64,000 nucleotides of DNA from Flammeovirgaceae bacterium BBD 1991-12 (GTDB taxonomy: Bacteria > Bacteroidota > Bacteroidia > Cytophagales > Cyclobacteriaceae): NCBI GenBank assembly GCA_001657315.1, contig LYSV01000005.1:47926-111925 (forward strand), read 5' to 3'. The position numbers were made by a program, and so were the translations under genes. The notes beneath the pieces are model-generated. The model did not search any database. It saw only the letters and a program-made list of their open reading frames with translations, and was not told where the DNA came from. Within the stretch, counting starts at the first letter, position 1; each line of letters opens with the position of its first letter. Below, in pieces: positions 9,913 to 18,800 of this stretch.

Positions 9913-9929
9913 AATCAAACTTGAACAGT

Positions 9930-11159
9930 ATGAAAAAAATATTAAATATACTTTGTGGAATGTTCATCATGCTTTTAGCGGTGTCCTGTTCCGAAGAATT
10001 ACTTGTTGATGAAACCCTTGACAATGTGTCAAGCGGCGCTGTACTCAGAAATCTTGGCATTACAAACAATCTTGACAGTGCTGATTTAAGCTCTACCTAC
10101 AGTATAGTGCTGGAAGCCCAGGATGCCCAGGGGGGGCGATTGCTTTCTGAAGTAAGAGTGAATGTAGGTTTTAATGATATCAATGATGAGGGTACCGATA
10201 CGGTAGCTGTGTCATTGTTCTCTACTATTCTCGCATCTGCCTTCAATGAGACCAGTCCAACGACCAATGGACTACCAGTGGCCACTTTCACTGTTACACT
10301 GGGTGAGCTGGTGACCCATGTTGGCACTTCCAGCGGTAATTATAGTGTAGGTGATGATTTTGTCATCGATTTTGAAATGGAGCTGACGGATGGACGTATA
10401 TTTAACCTGTCCAATGCCACTCAGGATGTCACCCGAACAGGGGCATTCTCCTATTTCAATGCGCAATTCCGTTATTCTGCTACGGTTAAGGACCCCAACA
10501 GGCTTACAGTTACGGACATAGACGTCAGTGGAGAAAGTAGTGGGCAGTTAAGACAAAACACGATAGACACTGTGTTTGTCACATTTGACCGAAGTGAAAG
10601 TGATATCATTACATTCCCTACTATTACCAGCGTGTCTGCTTTGGGGAATACCGATGACAATATTGGGGCGTTTACCTTGTGGGATGACGAAGATAATGAT
10701 GACGACCTGATCTATTTTTTCCTTTATACAGCAGGTGCGGCTGCCGCGGACACCATTGATTTTGTTATCCAGGATGGTATATCTGTAGCTGGTTTTCCTT
10801 CATACACCAAAAGGCTCAAAAAGGCCTTTGTTATTGATAACGCCATAGCTGCTTCATTAATCAGTGAATCAACCATTGAAGACGATGAGATCGCTTCCCT
10901 GGCCCTGACGTTTGACTTTGGTGAAGAGCTGGCAGGTGATTCTATTATGTTCAGTGTGGATGCCGGTGGACAGTTTGACAATTTCATGGTAAAACAAAAG
11001 GTGGAAGAAGGGGATGAAAGTTCCGTCCTGACCTTCACACCCCGTTTGGGAGACCTGCGGCTGGCCCTGCAAAACCTGACCTTTGATGTGACACTGACAG
11101 GTGCTAAGGACGTCGCCGGAAATGAGGTGGATCAAACAATAAGCGTAGATATTCTCTAA
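9930..11159 (+). CDS. Lipoprotein, third gene of the first SusCD operon
   Basis: A 409-residue secreted lipoprotein of unrecognised family. I place the start at the ATG 9930 (MKKILNILCGMF), since the in-frame extension upstream begins only with TTG. The signal peptide ends in LAVSC. The rest is Asp/Thr/Ser-rich, with beta-strand-like stretches (VTLGELVTHVG; VKDPNRLTVTDIDVSG) and low lysine, as in Ig-like surface proteins. Position behind SusC-SusD and before a strong terminator suggests a surface accessory protein that helps bind substrate, like SusE/SusF by position only. Confidence 0.75.
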   Translation: MKKILNILCGMFIMLLAVSCSEELLVDETLDNVSSGAVLRNLGITNNLDSADLSSTYSIVLEAQDAQGGRLLSEVRVNVGFNDINDEGTDTVAVSLFSTILASAFNETSPTTNGLPVATFTVTLGELVTHVGTSSGNYSVGDDFVIDFEMELTDGRIFNLSNATQDVTRTGAFSYFNAQFRYSATVKDPNRLTVTDIDVSGESSGQLRQNTIDTVFVTFDRSESDIITFPTITSVSALGNTDDNIGAFTLWDDEDNDDDLIYFFLYTAGAAAADTIDFVIQDGISVAGFPSYTKRLKKAFVIDNAIAASLISESTIEDDEIASLALTFDFGEELAGDSIMFSVDAGGQFDNFMVKQKVEEGDESSVLTFTPRLGDLRLALQNLTFDVTLTGAKDVAGNEVDQTISVDIL

Positions 11160-11177
11160 TAACAAATTCATGATAAT

Positions 11178-11208
11178 AAAAAAACCGTTCAGTCTGAACG
11201 GTTTTTTT
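11178..11208 (+). terminator. Intrinsic terminator after the first SusCD operon
   Basis: CCGTTCAG and CTGAACGG form a perfect 8-bp stem around a single T, flanked by A7 before and T7 after. It lies about 20 bp after the lipoprotein stop and separates the SusCD operon from the FG-GAP gene. The A-run makes it potentially bidirectional. Confidence 0.92.
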
Positions 11209-11275
11209 ATTCTTAATAATTACCCGTAATTACTCTTTACCACCCCCTCGAACGTTGGTGAAAATGTGAAAAGGC

Positions 11276-14200
11276 ATGTTGTGCAGAGGTGGTATACCTG
11301 TAAAGGTATTATTGATTCTTTTCCTGGGCATTTTTTTCTGTTGCAGGAATGAAAAACGCATAGATAACAATGAAGGCTCTGAGCCTGTACCGGTATTTCA
11401 AAAGATGGATGATGCCCACACAGGGATTGATTTTGCAAATATCCTGCAAGAAGATGTAGGCACCCGGGAAAATATTTTCGATTTCGACTATTTCTATAAT
11501 GGCGCCGGAGTCGGCGTAGGGGATATTAATAATGATGGCCTGCCGGATGTATTCTTTTGTGGCAATCAGGTGGCTAACAAACTCTATCTGAACAAAGGTG
11601 ACCTGATATTTGAGGATATTACAGAGCAGGCTGGTATCAATGCTGGAAAGGGATGGTCCAATGGGGTAACTTTTGCGGATATCAACGGAGATGGCTGGCT
11701 GGATATCTATGTGAGTCAGGGAGGACCGGGGGATATCTCAACCCGGGAGAACCTGCTCTTCATTAACCAGCAGGACCTTACTTTTATCGAAGCGGCTTCC
11801 TCCACGGGATTAAATGACCATGCCATAAGTATGCAATCCGCCTTTTTCGACTATGATCAGGATCAGGATCTTGATTGCATTGTAATGAATGAGAACCCGC
11901 TTTACGGGTTCGACCCTCTTTCTTTTCGGAGAAAACTATCCGGCAACAGGGAACTGCTTCACATCAGCAGTAGTCATTTGTACCGGAATGATAATGGTGT
12001 ATTCACCGATGTAACATCGGCGGCAGGTATTTTACGTCCTGCCTTCGGCCTTGGGTTGGTGGTCAGTGATATCAATGAAGATGGTTTACCCGATATCTAT
12101 ATAGCCAATGACTACTATATTCCGGACGTCATGTACATTAATCGGGGCAACGGCACCTTTGAGGATCAGGCAAAAATCAGGACACAGCACCTGTCATTTT
12201 TTGGTATGGGGGCCGATATTGCCGATATCAATAATGATAGTCACAAGGATATTTTCGTGCTGGACATGGCCGCGTCCGATCATTACCGCTCGAAAACGCT
12301 GATGGCCTCCATGGATACCAGAGGTTTTGATATTCTGGTAAATGAACTGAAGTATCATCATCAGTACATGTTCAACGCTCTCCAGCTTGATAACGGGAAC
12401 CACAGGTTCAGCAATATTGCCCATCTTACCGGCCTGGCCAAAACTGACTGGAGCTGGGCCGTGCTGATGGCGGATTTTGACAATGATGCCGACAAAGATG
12501 TGTACATAACCAATGGGTACCGGAGGTATGCGCTGGATAATGACACGAGAATGCGGGTAGTACAGGCAAAGCGGAGCTATCAACAGGTGCCCATGGAGGT
12601 AAAAAAGCGGATCTATTATTCTATGCCTACTGAAAAGCTACCCAATATAATGTACAAAAATGATGGCAATCTGAGCTTTTCGAACATCACCAGATCCTGG
12701 GGGCTGAATGATCCTTCCTGGTCCAATGGCGCAGCATATTCAGATCTTGACAATGACGGAGACCTTGATATAGTGGTAAACAATATGGATGAGAAGGCTT
12801 TTGTATACCGCAATACCTCCGTTGAAAATAAAACGGGCGGCTTCCTGAAAGTGCTTGCCAGGGGAAAGTTGAGTGAATCTTTTCCGAAGATCACGATTTT
12901 GTATGATGGTGTAAAACAAACTATAGAGTGCAAGAGGGTACGGGGGTATCTGTCAGCGGTGGATCAGGCAGCTCACTTTGGATTGGGAGACGTTGATATG
13001 GTGGATACCGTTAGAGTGAACTGGCCCTCGGGTAACAGGCAGGAAAAATATAATGTACCTGCCAATAGTGTCGTGGAATTTGATGAAAATGAGGCTGGGT
13101 TGCACCATCGACAGGTGGGAAAAGAAGGAACTTTTCTGGTGGAGCTGGCTTCCACCGGAACCGGACTGGACTTTGAGCACAGAGAAAATACCTATGATGA
13201 CTTTAAGAGGGAAACGTTACTCCCTTACCGGCAGTCCACCTTTGGTCCGTATATGAGCCAGGCAGACGTGAATGGCGATGGTAAAACCGACCTATATATT
13301 GGAGGTGCCTCAGGGCAGCCCGGGCAGTTGTTCATTGATCGGGGAGAGCGGTATGAGGCAATGGTTGTGAAAGATTTTAAAAATGATGCTGTCCATGAAG
13401 ATATGGAGTCTGTTTTTTTTGATTATGATCAGGATGGTGATGCCGATCTTTATGTAATCAGTGGTGGGAACGAGTTTCAGGAAGGGTCTGAAATGTATAC
13501 GGACCGTCTGTATACCAATGATGGGGCGGGAAATTTCAGGAGGTCCGAAAACCGATTGCCAGCAGACCTGACGGGTAGTGGTAAGGCAGTTTGCGTACTG
13601 GATTATGATCAGGACGGCGACCCCGATCTGGTAATAGGCAACAGGATCATACCCCATCATTACCCAAAGGCGTCTTCATCCTGCATACTGGAAAACAGAA
13701 AGGGCACATTTGTGAATGTAACGGATAGTGTTCTGCCTGATCTGCATTCCTTTGGGATCATTAATGCTGTTATTGCCAGTGACTTCGATCAGGACGGCTG
13801 GGGAGATCTGGTAGTGGCCGGAGAATGGACGAGAGTAGGTTTGTTTAAAAATGAAAAAGGCGTCTTTCGTGACATGTCGAAGGACAACGACCTGTACCTG
13901 AACAAGGGATGGTGGTTTTCTTTAACAGAAACAGATGTGAACAGGGACGGACTACCTGATTTTATTATAGGCAATGTAGGGCTGAATACGAAGTACAAGG
14001 CTTCCATGGACAAGCCACTTAAGGTCTTTGCAAGTGATTTTGACCAAAACGGAACGTTTGATATTGTTCTCAGCACGAAATACAAGGACAGGTACGTTCC
14101 ATTCAGAGGACGAGAATGCTCGTCGCAGCAGACGCCCTTTATTGCCAAAAAGTTTCCTACCTATAATGCGTTTGCCCGGGCTTCACTAATGGATGTATAC

Positions 14201-14596
14201 GGAGATCAACTGAATGCCTCCTACCAGCAGGAAGCGACCACTTTTGGATCCATACTGCTGGTTAATCAGGGAAATGCCCGGTTCGACGTTCAGGACCTTC
14301 CGGTTGAAGCACAGTTTTTCCCTGTAATGGATGCAGAGGCGTATGACTTCAATGGCGATGGCTTTGAAGATATTCTGCTGGTGGGTGGTATTTACAATAC
14401 AGAAGTGGAGACCCCAAGATTCGATGCCGGGACAGGACTCATGTTGCTGGCTGATCGACAAGGTAGCTACCAGCCTGTTCCCCTCGGGCAGAGTGGGTTT
14501 TACTTTGAAGGAGCCTCCAAATCCGTGACTGTTTTAAACAATAAAGTACTTGTAGGGATCAATGACGGGCCTCTGGTCCAGTTCAGGATCCATTGA
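11276..14596 (+). CDS. FG-GAP/VCBS repeat lipoprotein with ASPIC/UnbV domain (CRTAC1-like)
   Basis: A 1106-residue surface protein. The N-terminus VKVLLILFLGIFFCC is a lipoprotein signal. Many calcium-binding FG-GAP/VCBS blades follow, with DxNxDGxxD loops such as GDINNDGLPDVFF, ADINGDGWLDIYV and SDINEDGLPDIYI, probably forming beta-propellers. An ASPIC/UnbV-type segment (about 555-600: HFGLGDVDMVDTVRVNWPSG) is followed by a second propeller set. Such proteins often accompany SusCD modules in Bacteroidota, and the setting behind SusCD and a terminator fits this. Its role is not established; surface adhesion or polymer binding is likely. The start is the first ATG; its last 14 bp overlap the convergent epimerase gene. 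Confidence 0.88.
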   Translation: MLCRGGIPVKVLLILFLGIFFCCRNEKRIDNNEGSEPVPVFQKMDDAHTGIDFANILQEDVGTRENIFDFDYFYNGAGVGVGDINNDGLPDVFFCGNQVANKLYLNKGDLIFEDITEQAGINAGKGWSNGVTFADINGDGWLDIYVSQGGPGDISTRENLLFINQQDLTFIEAASSTGLNDHAISMQSAFFDYDQDQDLDCIVMNENPLYGFDPLSFRRKLSGNRELLHISSSHLYRNDNGVFTDVTSAAGILRPAFGLGLVVSDINEDGLPDIYIANDYYIPDVMYINRGNGTFEDQAKIRTQHLSFFGMGADIADINNDSHKDIFVLDMAASDHYRSKTLMASMDTRGFDILVNELKYHHQYMFNALQLDNGNHRFSNIAHLTGLAKTDWSWAVLMADFDNDADKDVYITNGYRRYALDNDTRMRVVQAKRSYQQVPMEVKKRIYYSMPTEKLPNIMYKNDGNLSFSNITRSWGLNDPSWSNGAAYSDLDNDGDLDIVVNNMDEKAFVYRNTSVENKTGGFLKVLARGKLSESFPKITILYDGVKQTIECKRVRGYLSAVDQAAHFGLGDVDMVDTVRVNWPSGNRQEKYNVPANSVVEFDENEAGLHHRQVGKEGTFLVELASTGTGLDFEHRENTYDDFKRETLLPYRQSTFGPYMSQADVNGDGKTDLYIGGASGQPGQLFIDRGERYEAMVVKDFKNDAVHEDMESVFFDYDQDGDADLYVISGGNEFQEGSEMYTDRLYTNDGAGNFRRSENRLPADLTGSGKAVCVLDYDQDGDPDLVIGNRIIPHHYPKASSSCILENRKGTFVNVTDSVLPDLHSFGIINAVIASDFDQDGWGDLVVAGEWTRVGLFKNEKGVFRDMSKDNDLYLNKGWWFSLTETDVNRDGLPDFIIGNVGLNTKYKASMDKPLKVFASDFDQNGTFDIVLSTKYKDRYVPFRGRECSSQQTPFIAKKFPTYNAFARASLMDVYGDQLNASYQQEATTFGSILLVNQGNARFDVQDLPVEAQFFPVMDAEAYDFNGDGFEDILLVGGIYNTEVETPRFDAGTGLMLLADRQGSYQPVPLGQSGFYFEGASKSVTVLNNKVLVGINDGPLVQFRIH

Positions 14597-15659
14597 TTTT
14601 GGTTACCCCCAGTCCGCTCTTTTTTCCTATGCTCATCCACCCGTCCCTGATCTCAAAACCACCGCTGACGACGTCCTCCACAAGGTCCAGGCTTCCATCC
14701 AGGTCCAGGTATTTGGTATTTGTGAATCCCAGCGCTGTGTGTAATGCAGCGCTGATGCTGATGGCGCTTTCATCATTACAACCCCACATCAGTTCGGTAC
14801 GGGAGGCCTGCGCTATATCAGCGATCTGGCGGCCGGGATGAATACCCCCTGATTTCATCAGTTTAATATTGAATATACCACTGGCTGACGGTGGGGCTGC
14901 AAGGTTGAATGCATCTGCCGGGGAGATAAGGCTTTCATCTGCGGCAACCACTTTTTTTATTTCTCCGGGAAGAGCCTTTAACTCTTCCACCGCCTTGGCG
15001 GGAACAGGCTGCTCGATCAGCTCCAGATCACAGCTTTTCGTGGACTCGAAGAACATTTTCAATGTTGTGCTATCATAGCCCTGGTTGGCATCTATCCTGA
15101 TCACCATCTTATTGCCATATAATTCCCGGAGCTTTTTCATCCGTTCAATATCCTCATCTACATCCTTTCCCGTCTTTACCTTCAATACCCGGAAACCCAT
15201 ATCATAATATTCCCTCGCCTCGTCGAGCGTTTCTTCCACGTTCTTTATCCCAATAGTAACGGAGGTAGGCAGTGACCTGATCTTTTGGCCCAGAAAAACA
15301 CCCAGGGGCACATCAATAAGCTGAGTAAATGCATCATGAACAGCAATATCCAGTGCAGCGCGGGCCGCAGGATTTTCAGGCAGTTGAGCCTGAATGTCGT
15401 CCAGAATGCCATACAACTCCCGAATGTCTCTCCCTATCATGAAATCAAGATCACCCCCATTCAACACCTCCAGTGTTGAATCAAGTGATTCACCCACCAC
15501 GTATTCGCTGGGATTGCCGGATCCAAGACCGACGATGCCATTCTCCAATTCCAATTCTACAAAGGCGTTATTTACTTCATCTACTGTTTTAAAGGCGATC
15601 GTATAGGGACGGGTATTGCCGAGGTCTTTTTTATAGACTCTTATGTTTTTAATTTTCAT
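14583..15659 (-). CDS. Dipeptide epimerase / N-acyl amino-acid racemase of the enolase superfamily (DgcA-like)
   Basis: Enolase-superfamily enzyme of 358 residues. The start is set at the ATG 15659, because the frame extends upstream only to a TTG. Catalytic motifs: KVK with the acid/base lysines (K160, K162), the metal ligands D190 (RIDANQ), E216 (LIEQPV) and D241 (ADES), and K266 (NIKLMKSGG) as the second base. This pattern is that of L-Ala-D/L-Glu epimerases, which convert L-Ala-D-Glu from murein to L-Ala-L-Glu. Enzymes of this type paired with DUF1611 proteins have been reported as DgcA, acting on N-acetyl-D-glutamate. The neighbour here is a DUF1611 protein, so both roles are open. Cytoplasmic. 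Confidence 0.87.
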   Translation of the reverse strand: MKIKNIRVYKKDLGNTRPYTIAFKTVDEVNNAFVELELENGIVGLGSGNPSEYVVGESLDSTLEVLNGGDLDFMIGRDIRELYGILDDIQAQLPENPAARAALDIAVHDAFTQLIDVPLGVFLGQKIRSLPTSVTIGIKNVEETLDEAREYYDMGFRVLKVKTGKDVDEDIERMKKLRELYGNKMVIRIDANQGYDSTTLKMFFESTKSCDLELIEQPVPAKAVEELKALPGEIKKVVAADESLISPADAFNLAAPPSASGIFNIKLMKSGGIHPGRQIADIAQASRTELMWGCNDESAISISAALHTALGFTNTKYLDLDGSLDLVEDVVSGGFEIRDGWMSIGKKSGLGVTKINGS

Positions 15660-15803
15660 ATTTTTCAAGTCATTTTGATGATTTTAAGGCTTTCTGACAT
15701 GTTGATGACCGACTGTAGAGACACAGGCTATGGACACGGGTAACACAGGTAGCAAACTAAGTTGATGGCCATCCTGATGTGTACAAACTGTGACCTGATA
15801 GCG

Positions 15804-16907
15804 TTACAGATCATTCACCCTTACCTGCTTTACCATATTCCTGACTATGTCGGCGCATTGGGCTATACCTTCCTGCAGTGGCAGGACTACCGGCACGCTA
15901 CAGTCATCTTCTATTCTCTTTTTAGCCTCTCTTGCTTCTTCAGGATTGAGATCTTCAGTATTTAAAGTAACACAGATTGTAGGTGCACCCAGGAGTTCTA
16001 TTAATGCTATTTCGTCCCGGACGGTGGGAATCGGTTTCCCGTAATCTTCCAACCCGTTGAAATATTTTCTGGCCGGAGCATGCTGAAGGATCACACCATC
16101 CAGGTCACAGGAAATGATATGCTCTGAGCCGCACGGCCCGCTGGGATTCCTCAACGAAGACTGCCCCTCCATCACGATCACGTCCGGACTTTCCTGCTGC
16201 CAGCATTCGTATACTGCGTGTTCCAGTTCGCCCGATATAAAGTCATTGGGAGTTGCGTCAAAAACAAACCCGTATTTGCTTCCCTGCAGCCATCCTGTCT
16301 GGCCGGTGTAGATCATGTGAGTGTTGATACCGGAATCACAGAGATCGTTGACCAGAAATTTGCTGGTAGTGCGCTTGCCCAGTGCACAGTCGGTACCCAG
16401 TACACCTATTTTCAGTGCTTCCACCTCCTTTATCTTTCCGGTCCAGAAGTGAAGATCCTTAAAACCTTTTGGCTTTCGCACGTCAATGATCTTTGAATCG
16501 CTGCTGTGGGCAATGGACGCAAATTCTTCAATGTCACCAATGGTTTGATGCAGCCCGTTCACCAGGCTTATCCCCATTTCCAGTACGTGTCTGACCAGAG
16601 GATAAAGTTCCTGCGGCAACACACCGCCCTTTGTGGCCATTCCTATGATCGCATAATCAGGTTTTTGGCCTACATGTTCTATGAGCTGATCAGGATTGGC
16701 ATAAACGGGGATGTTCCTGTGTTTTCCATCGAGTATTTCTCCGGCGTCCTGTCCCGCAAAAGCGTGATCAATGATCCCCAGAATTTTGAAGCGATCAGAC
16801 TGGCGGACAAGTCCATGAGCTGTTTTGGCATGAATATCGTTCAACAGACCTCCGGTAATGATACAGGCAGTTCCACTGATTGTATCTTGATGTAATTTAT
16901 TTGTCAT
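15804..16907 (-). CDS. DUF1611 P-loop protein (DgcN-like, possible D-glutamate N-acetyltransferase)
   Basis: A 367-residue cytoplasmic protein. Residues about 13-140 look like a Rossmann-type N-domain (IITGGLLNDIHAKTAHGL; ILGIIDHAFAGQDAGEIL). Residues 171-180 (GTDCALGKRT) form a Walker-A-like loop, followed by the DUF1611 core (VMEGQSSLRNPSGPCGSE). From memory of the literature, DUF1611 members next to enolase-superfamily epimerases were described as DgcN, acetylating D-glutamate so that DgcA can racemise it. That assignment here is inference from family and neighbour. Its start overlaps the end of the upstream serine hydrolase by 11 bp, so the two are translationally coupled; the epimerase follows 144 bp downstream. 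Confidence 0.8.
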   Translation of the reverse strand: MTNKLHQDTISGTACIITGGLLNDIHAKTAHGLVRQSDRFKILGIIDHAFAGQDAGEILDGKHRNIPVYANPDQLIEHVGQKPDYAIIGMATKGGVLPQELYPLVRHVLEMGISLVNGLHQTIGDIEEFASIAHSSDSKIIDVRKPKGFKDLHFWTGKIKEVEALKIGVLGTDCALGKRTTSKFLVNDLCDSGINTHMIYTGQTGWLQGSKYGFVFDATPNDFISGELEHAVYECWQQESPDVIVMEGQSSLRNPSGPCGSEHIISCDLDGVILQHAPARKYFNGLEDYGKPIPTVRDEIALIELLGAPTICVTLNTEDLNPEEAREAKKRIEDDCSVPVVLPLQEGIAQCADIVRNMVKQVRVNDL

Positions 16908-18135
16908 AGGCGAGTTTGAATTTTGACAGGTCAGGTATATTTGACCTTTTTCGGGTTAGTTCATAGTCATAAACGGCGCTACCCAGCTCCTTCATGAAGG
17001 GATAGCCGATAGTCTCATATTCATAGTTACCGTCATTGTACGTTTCATTGTCGTTCACATGGATCACGGCGGAAAGCAGGAATTCTACATTGTTCTGAAA
17101 ATCAACAATGTACGCATTGTCGATCAGATAACCGTAGGCCTGTCCGATTTTATTGAAAATGCGGATGTGGTCTGGAATATTCCTGTCGTCGCCAAACATC
17201 AGATACTTGCAGTAGGCGTCGTAGTATTCCTTTTGATCATAGTCAGGCCACGTGGTTTCCCGGGGTAGCTGGGACATATACTGATACAGGAAATCATAGT
17301 CTGCCTGAGCCAGGTCAAATGCCGGTTTCTTACCGGGAAATATTACCTCACGTAGCATGAGATGTAATTCCTCCAGTGCTATGAAGTTTTTGTAGGTAAA
17401 GTCAAAGGGCTGCTGTATAAGACTGTCCCGATGGTTGACATGCGCCCTGCCTTTGAGGATCTGTGCTGTGGGCTGGTAGTCCGCCGCGCTTTTCACCATC
17501 GGCTGAGCATAGACCGGGGAATTGCCATGGTAAAACCTTACCGGATTGGTATGTTGGTTTTCCTCAAGAGAAAGAGGAATCGACAGGCGATGGATGATCC
17601 GTAGGTTCTCAAATCCCTTATCATGCAGCTTTTGATTGATATACTGCTGGCCGAGGAATTCATAGAGACGGTTATAGGCGTCATTGTCGCTGACCACAAA
17701 TATCTTTTTAATGTAATGGGCCACACTGGGTAGTCCGTTCTCAGCGGTTGAATCTTCAAATACAGCGGTCTGACCAGACCAGGCGCTGTCGGTCAGAAAA
17801 GTAGAATACCTGTCAAGACCATCTGTACCCAGCTCGTTGAGTTTTTCCAATGCCAGAAAGGCAACGGGCATTTTTACTGTGCTGGCCGGATAGAAATACC
17901 GGCTACTGTCTGTGTTGAAATAAAATGATTCAAATGCCGGCTGGTTGCGTTCATCCCGGTCGATTTGTGTATAGATGATCTGAACCTCATATTTTTCCTT
18001 ATGATCAAGAATTTCCTGAAAGGCCTCAGGCCTCCGCCTCATAAGATTTTCGACCAAATGCTCATCCTCTTTCAAGGGACGCTGACATTGGGTGAGTACC
18101 AGTGCGGTTAGGATCAGGCTGATGCACTTTTTCAT
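16897..18135 (-). CDS. SxxK serine hydrolase lipoprotein (class A beta-lactamase-like)
   Basis: A 412-residue lipoprotein (signal ending LTQC, Cys17). The active-site serine motif STVK (S85-K88) and the SDN motif (149-151, VVSDNDAYNRLY) are both present and spaced as in class A beta-lactamases. A clear KTG triad is not visible. The overall size and poor resemblance to true beta-lactamases suggest a murein-peptide hydrolase or carboxypeptidase rather than antibiotic resistance. It overlaps the amidase upstream by 4 bp and the DUF1611 gene downstream by 11 bp, so it belongs to the same murein-salvage operon. Located in the envelope. Confidence 0.82.
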   Translation of the reverse strand: MKKCISLILTALVLTQCQRPLKEDEHLVENLMRRRPEAFQEILDHKEKYEVQIIYTQIDRDERNQPAFESFYFNTDSSRYFYPASTVKMPVAFLALEKLNELGTDGLDRYSTFLTDSAWSGQTAVFEDSTAENGLPSVAHYIKKIFVVSDNDAYNRLYEFLGQQYINQKLHDKGFENLRIIHRLSIPLSLEENQHTNPVRFYHGNSPVYAQPMVKSAADYQPTAQILKGRAHVNHRDSLIQQPFDFTYKNFIALEELHLMLREVIFPGKKPAFDLAQADYDFLYQYMSQLPRETTWPDYDQKEYYDAYCKYLMFGDDRNIPDHIRIFNKIGQAYGYLIDNAYIVDFQNNVEFLLSAVIHVNDNETYNDGNYEYETIGYPFMKELGSAVYDYELTRKRSNIPDLSKFKLAYDK

Positions 18136-18800
18136 TTTTCAAGGCCCGGGGCAGGCTTAAGTTCGTGATCGATTGACTGGTGAAGTTTACGAATAAATTC
18201 CGGTCCTACATCATTCTTTTCGGTTAAATAATTGGGGTCCGTTTCTTTCCAGAGGGGATGGCCAATAAACTGCTGATACTGATCATGACCTATGAGGTAT
18301 TCAATGTTGTACTTGCCGGAAAGGTAATTGATAAGCCTCAGGTTGGCCTTGAACTGCTGTCGGGTAAGGGGAAGATCCGTTCCGTTGGCTACGTTCTCTA
18401 TGCCTATGGCGCAGTGATTAAGACCGATCACGTGTCTTGCGAACGTGGTTTCGGGCAACAACTGGTAGATCGTGCCATCCCTGTCTATCACAAAGTGTGC
18501 TGAAACATTCAGACTGCTGGCATCTTTGATTCCCGTCCGCGTGCCCGATAGCCGTGACGGGTTGAAGGTTTCAAACGTCTTTTCAAGGGTGGGGATGACC
18601 GTCCAGTGCACTACAATGATCTTTGGGTCAATTTCGACCGAACCCGTCTCAATACCATGCCGTACTTTCAGGTATTCCAGTGACAGTTGTTTTCTGGTTT
18701 CATCAAAGGTGACAGGCTTGTCAATGATGTTCAATGAGCCTTCACAGGCAAAGAGTATTGTGCAGGTGAGTAAAAGGCCGGTATAGAAGGTTCTAGTCAT
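18132..18800 (-). CDS. N-acetylmuramoyl-L-alanine amidase (Amidase_2), lipoprotein
   Basis: A 222-residue protein with a lipobox (ILFAC, Cys about 19) and an Amidase_2/AmpD-type zinc fold. IVVHWTVI carries the first zinc His, VIGLNHCAIGIENV the central motif, and YLIGHDQYQ the last zinc-ligand region. It would cleave the bond between MurNAc and L-Ala in murein fragments. The lipoprotein signal places it in the periplasm or outer membrane, unlike cytosolic AmpD. It overlaps LD-carboxypeptidase by 8 bp and the serine hydrolase by 4 bp. Confidence 0.88.
   Translation of the reverse strand: MTRTFYTGLLLTCTILFACEGSLNIIDKPVTFDETRKQLSLEYLKVRHGIETGSVEIDPKIIVVHWTVIPTLEKTFETFNPSRLSGTRTGIKDASSLNVSAHFVIDRDGTIYQLLPETTFARHVIGLNHCAIGIENVANGTDLPLTRQQFKANLRLINYLSGKYNIEYLIGHDQYQQFIGHPLWKETDPNYLTEKNDVGPEFIRKLHQSIDHELKPAPGLEK

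Noticed and set aside
16897..18135. Antibiotic-resistance beta-lactamase
   Set aside because: SxxK and SDN motifs are present, but it is a lipoprotein inside a murein-salvage operon with atypical length and no clear KTG motif; a housekeeping hydrolase fits better.
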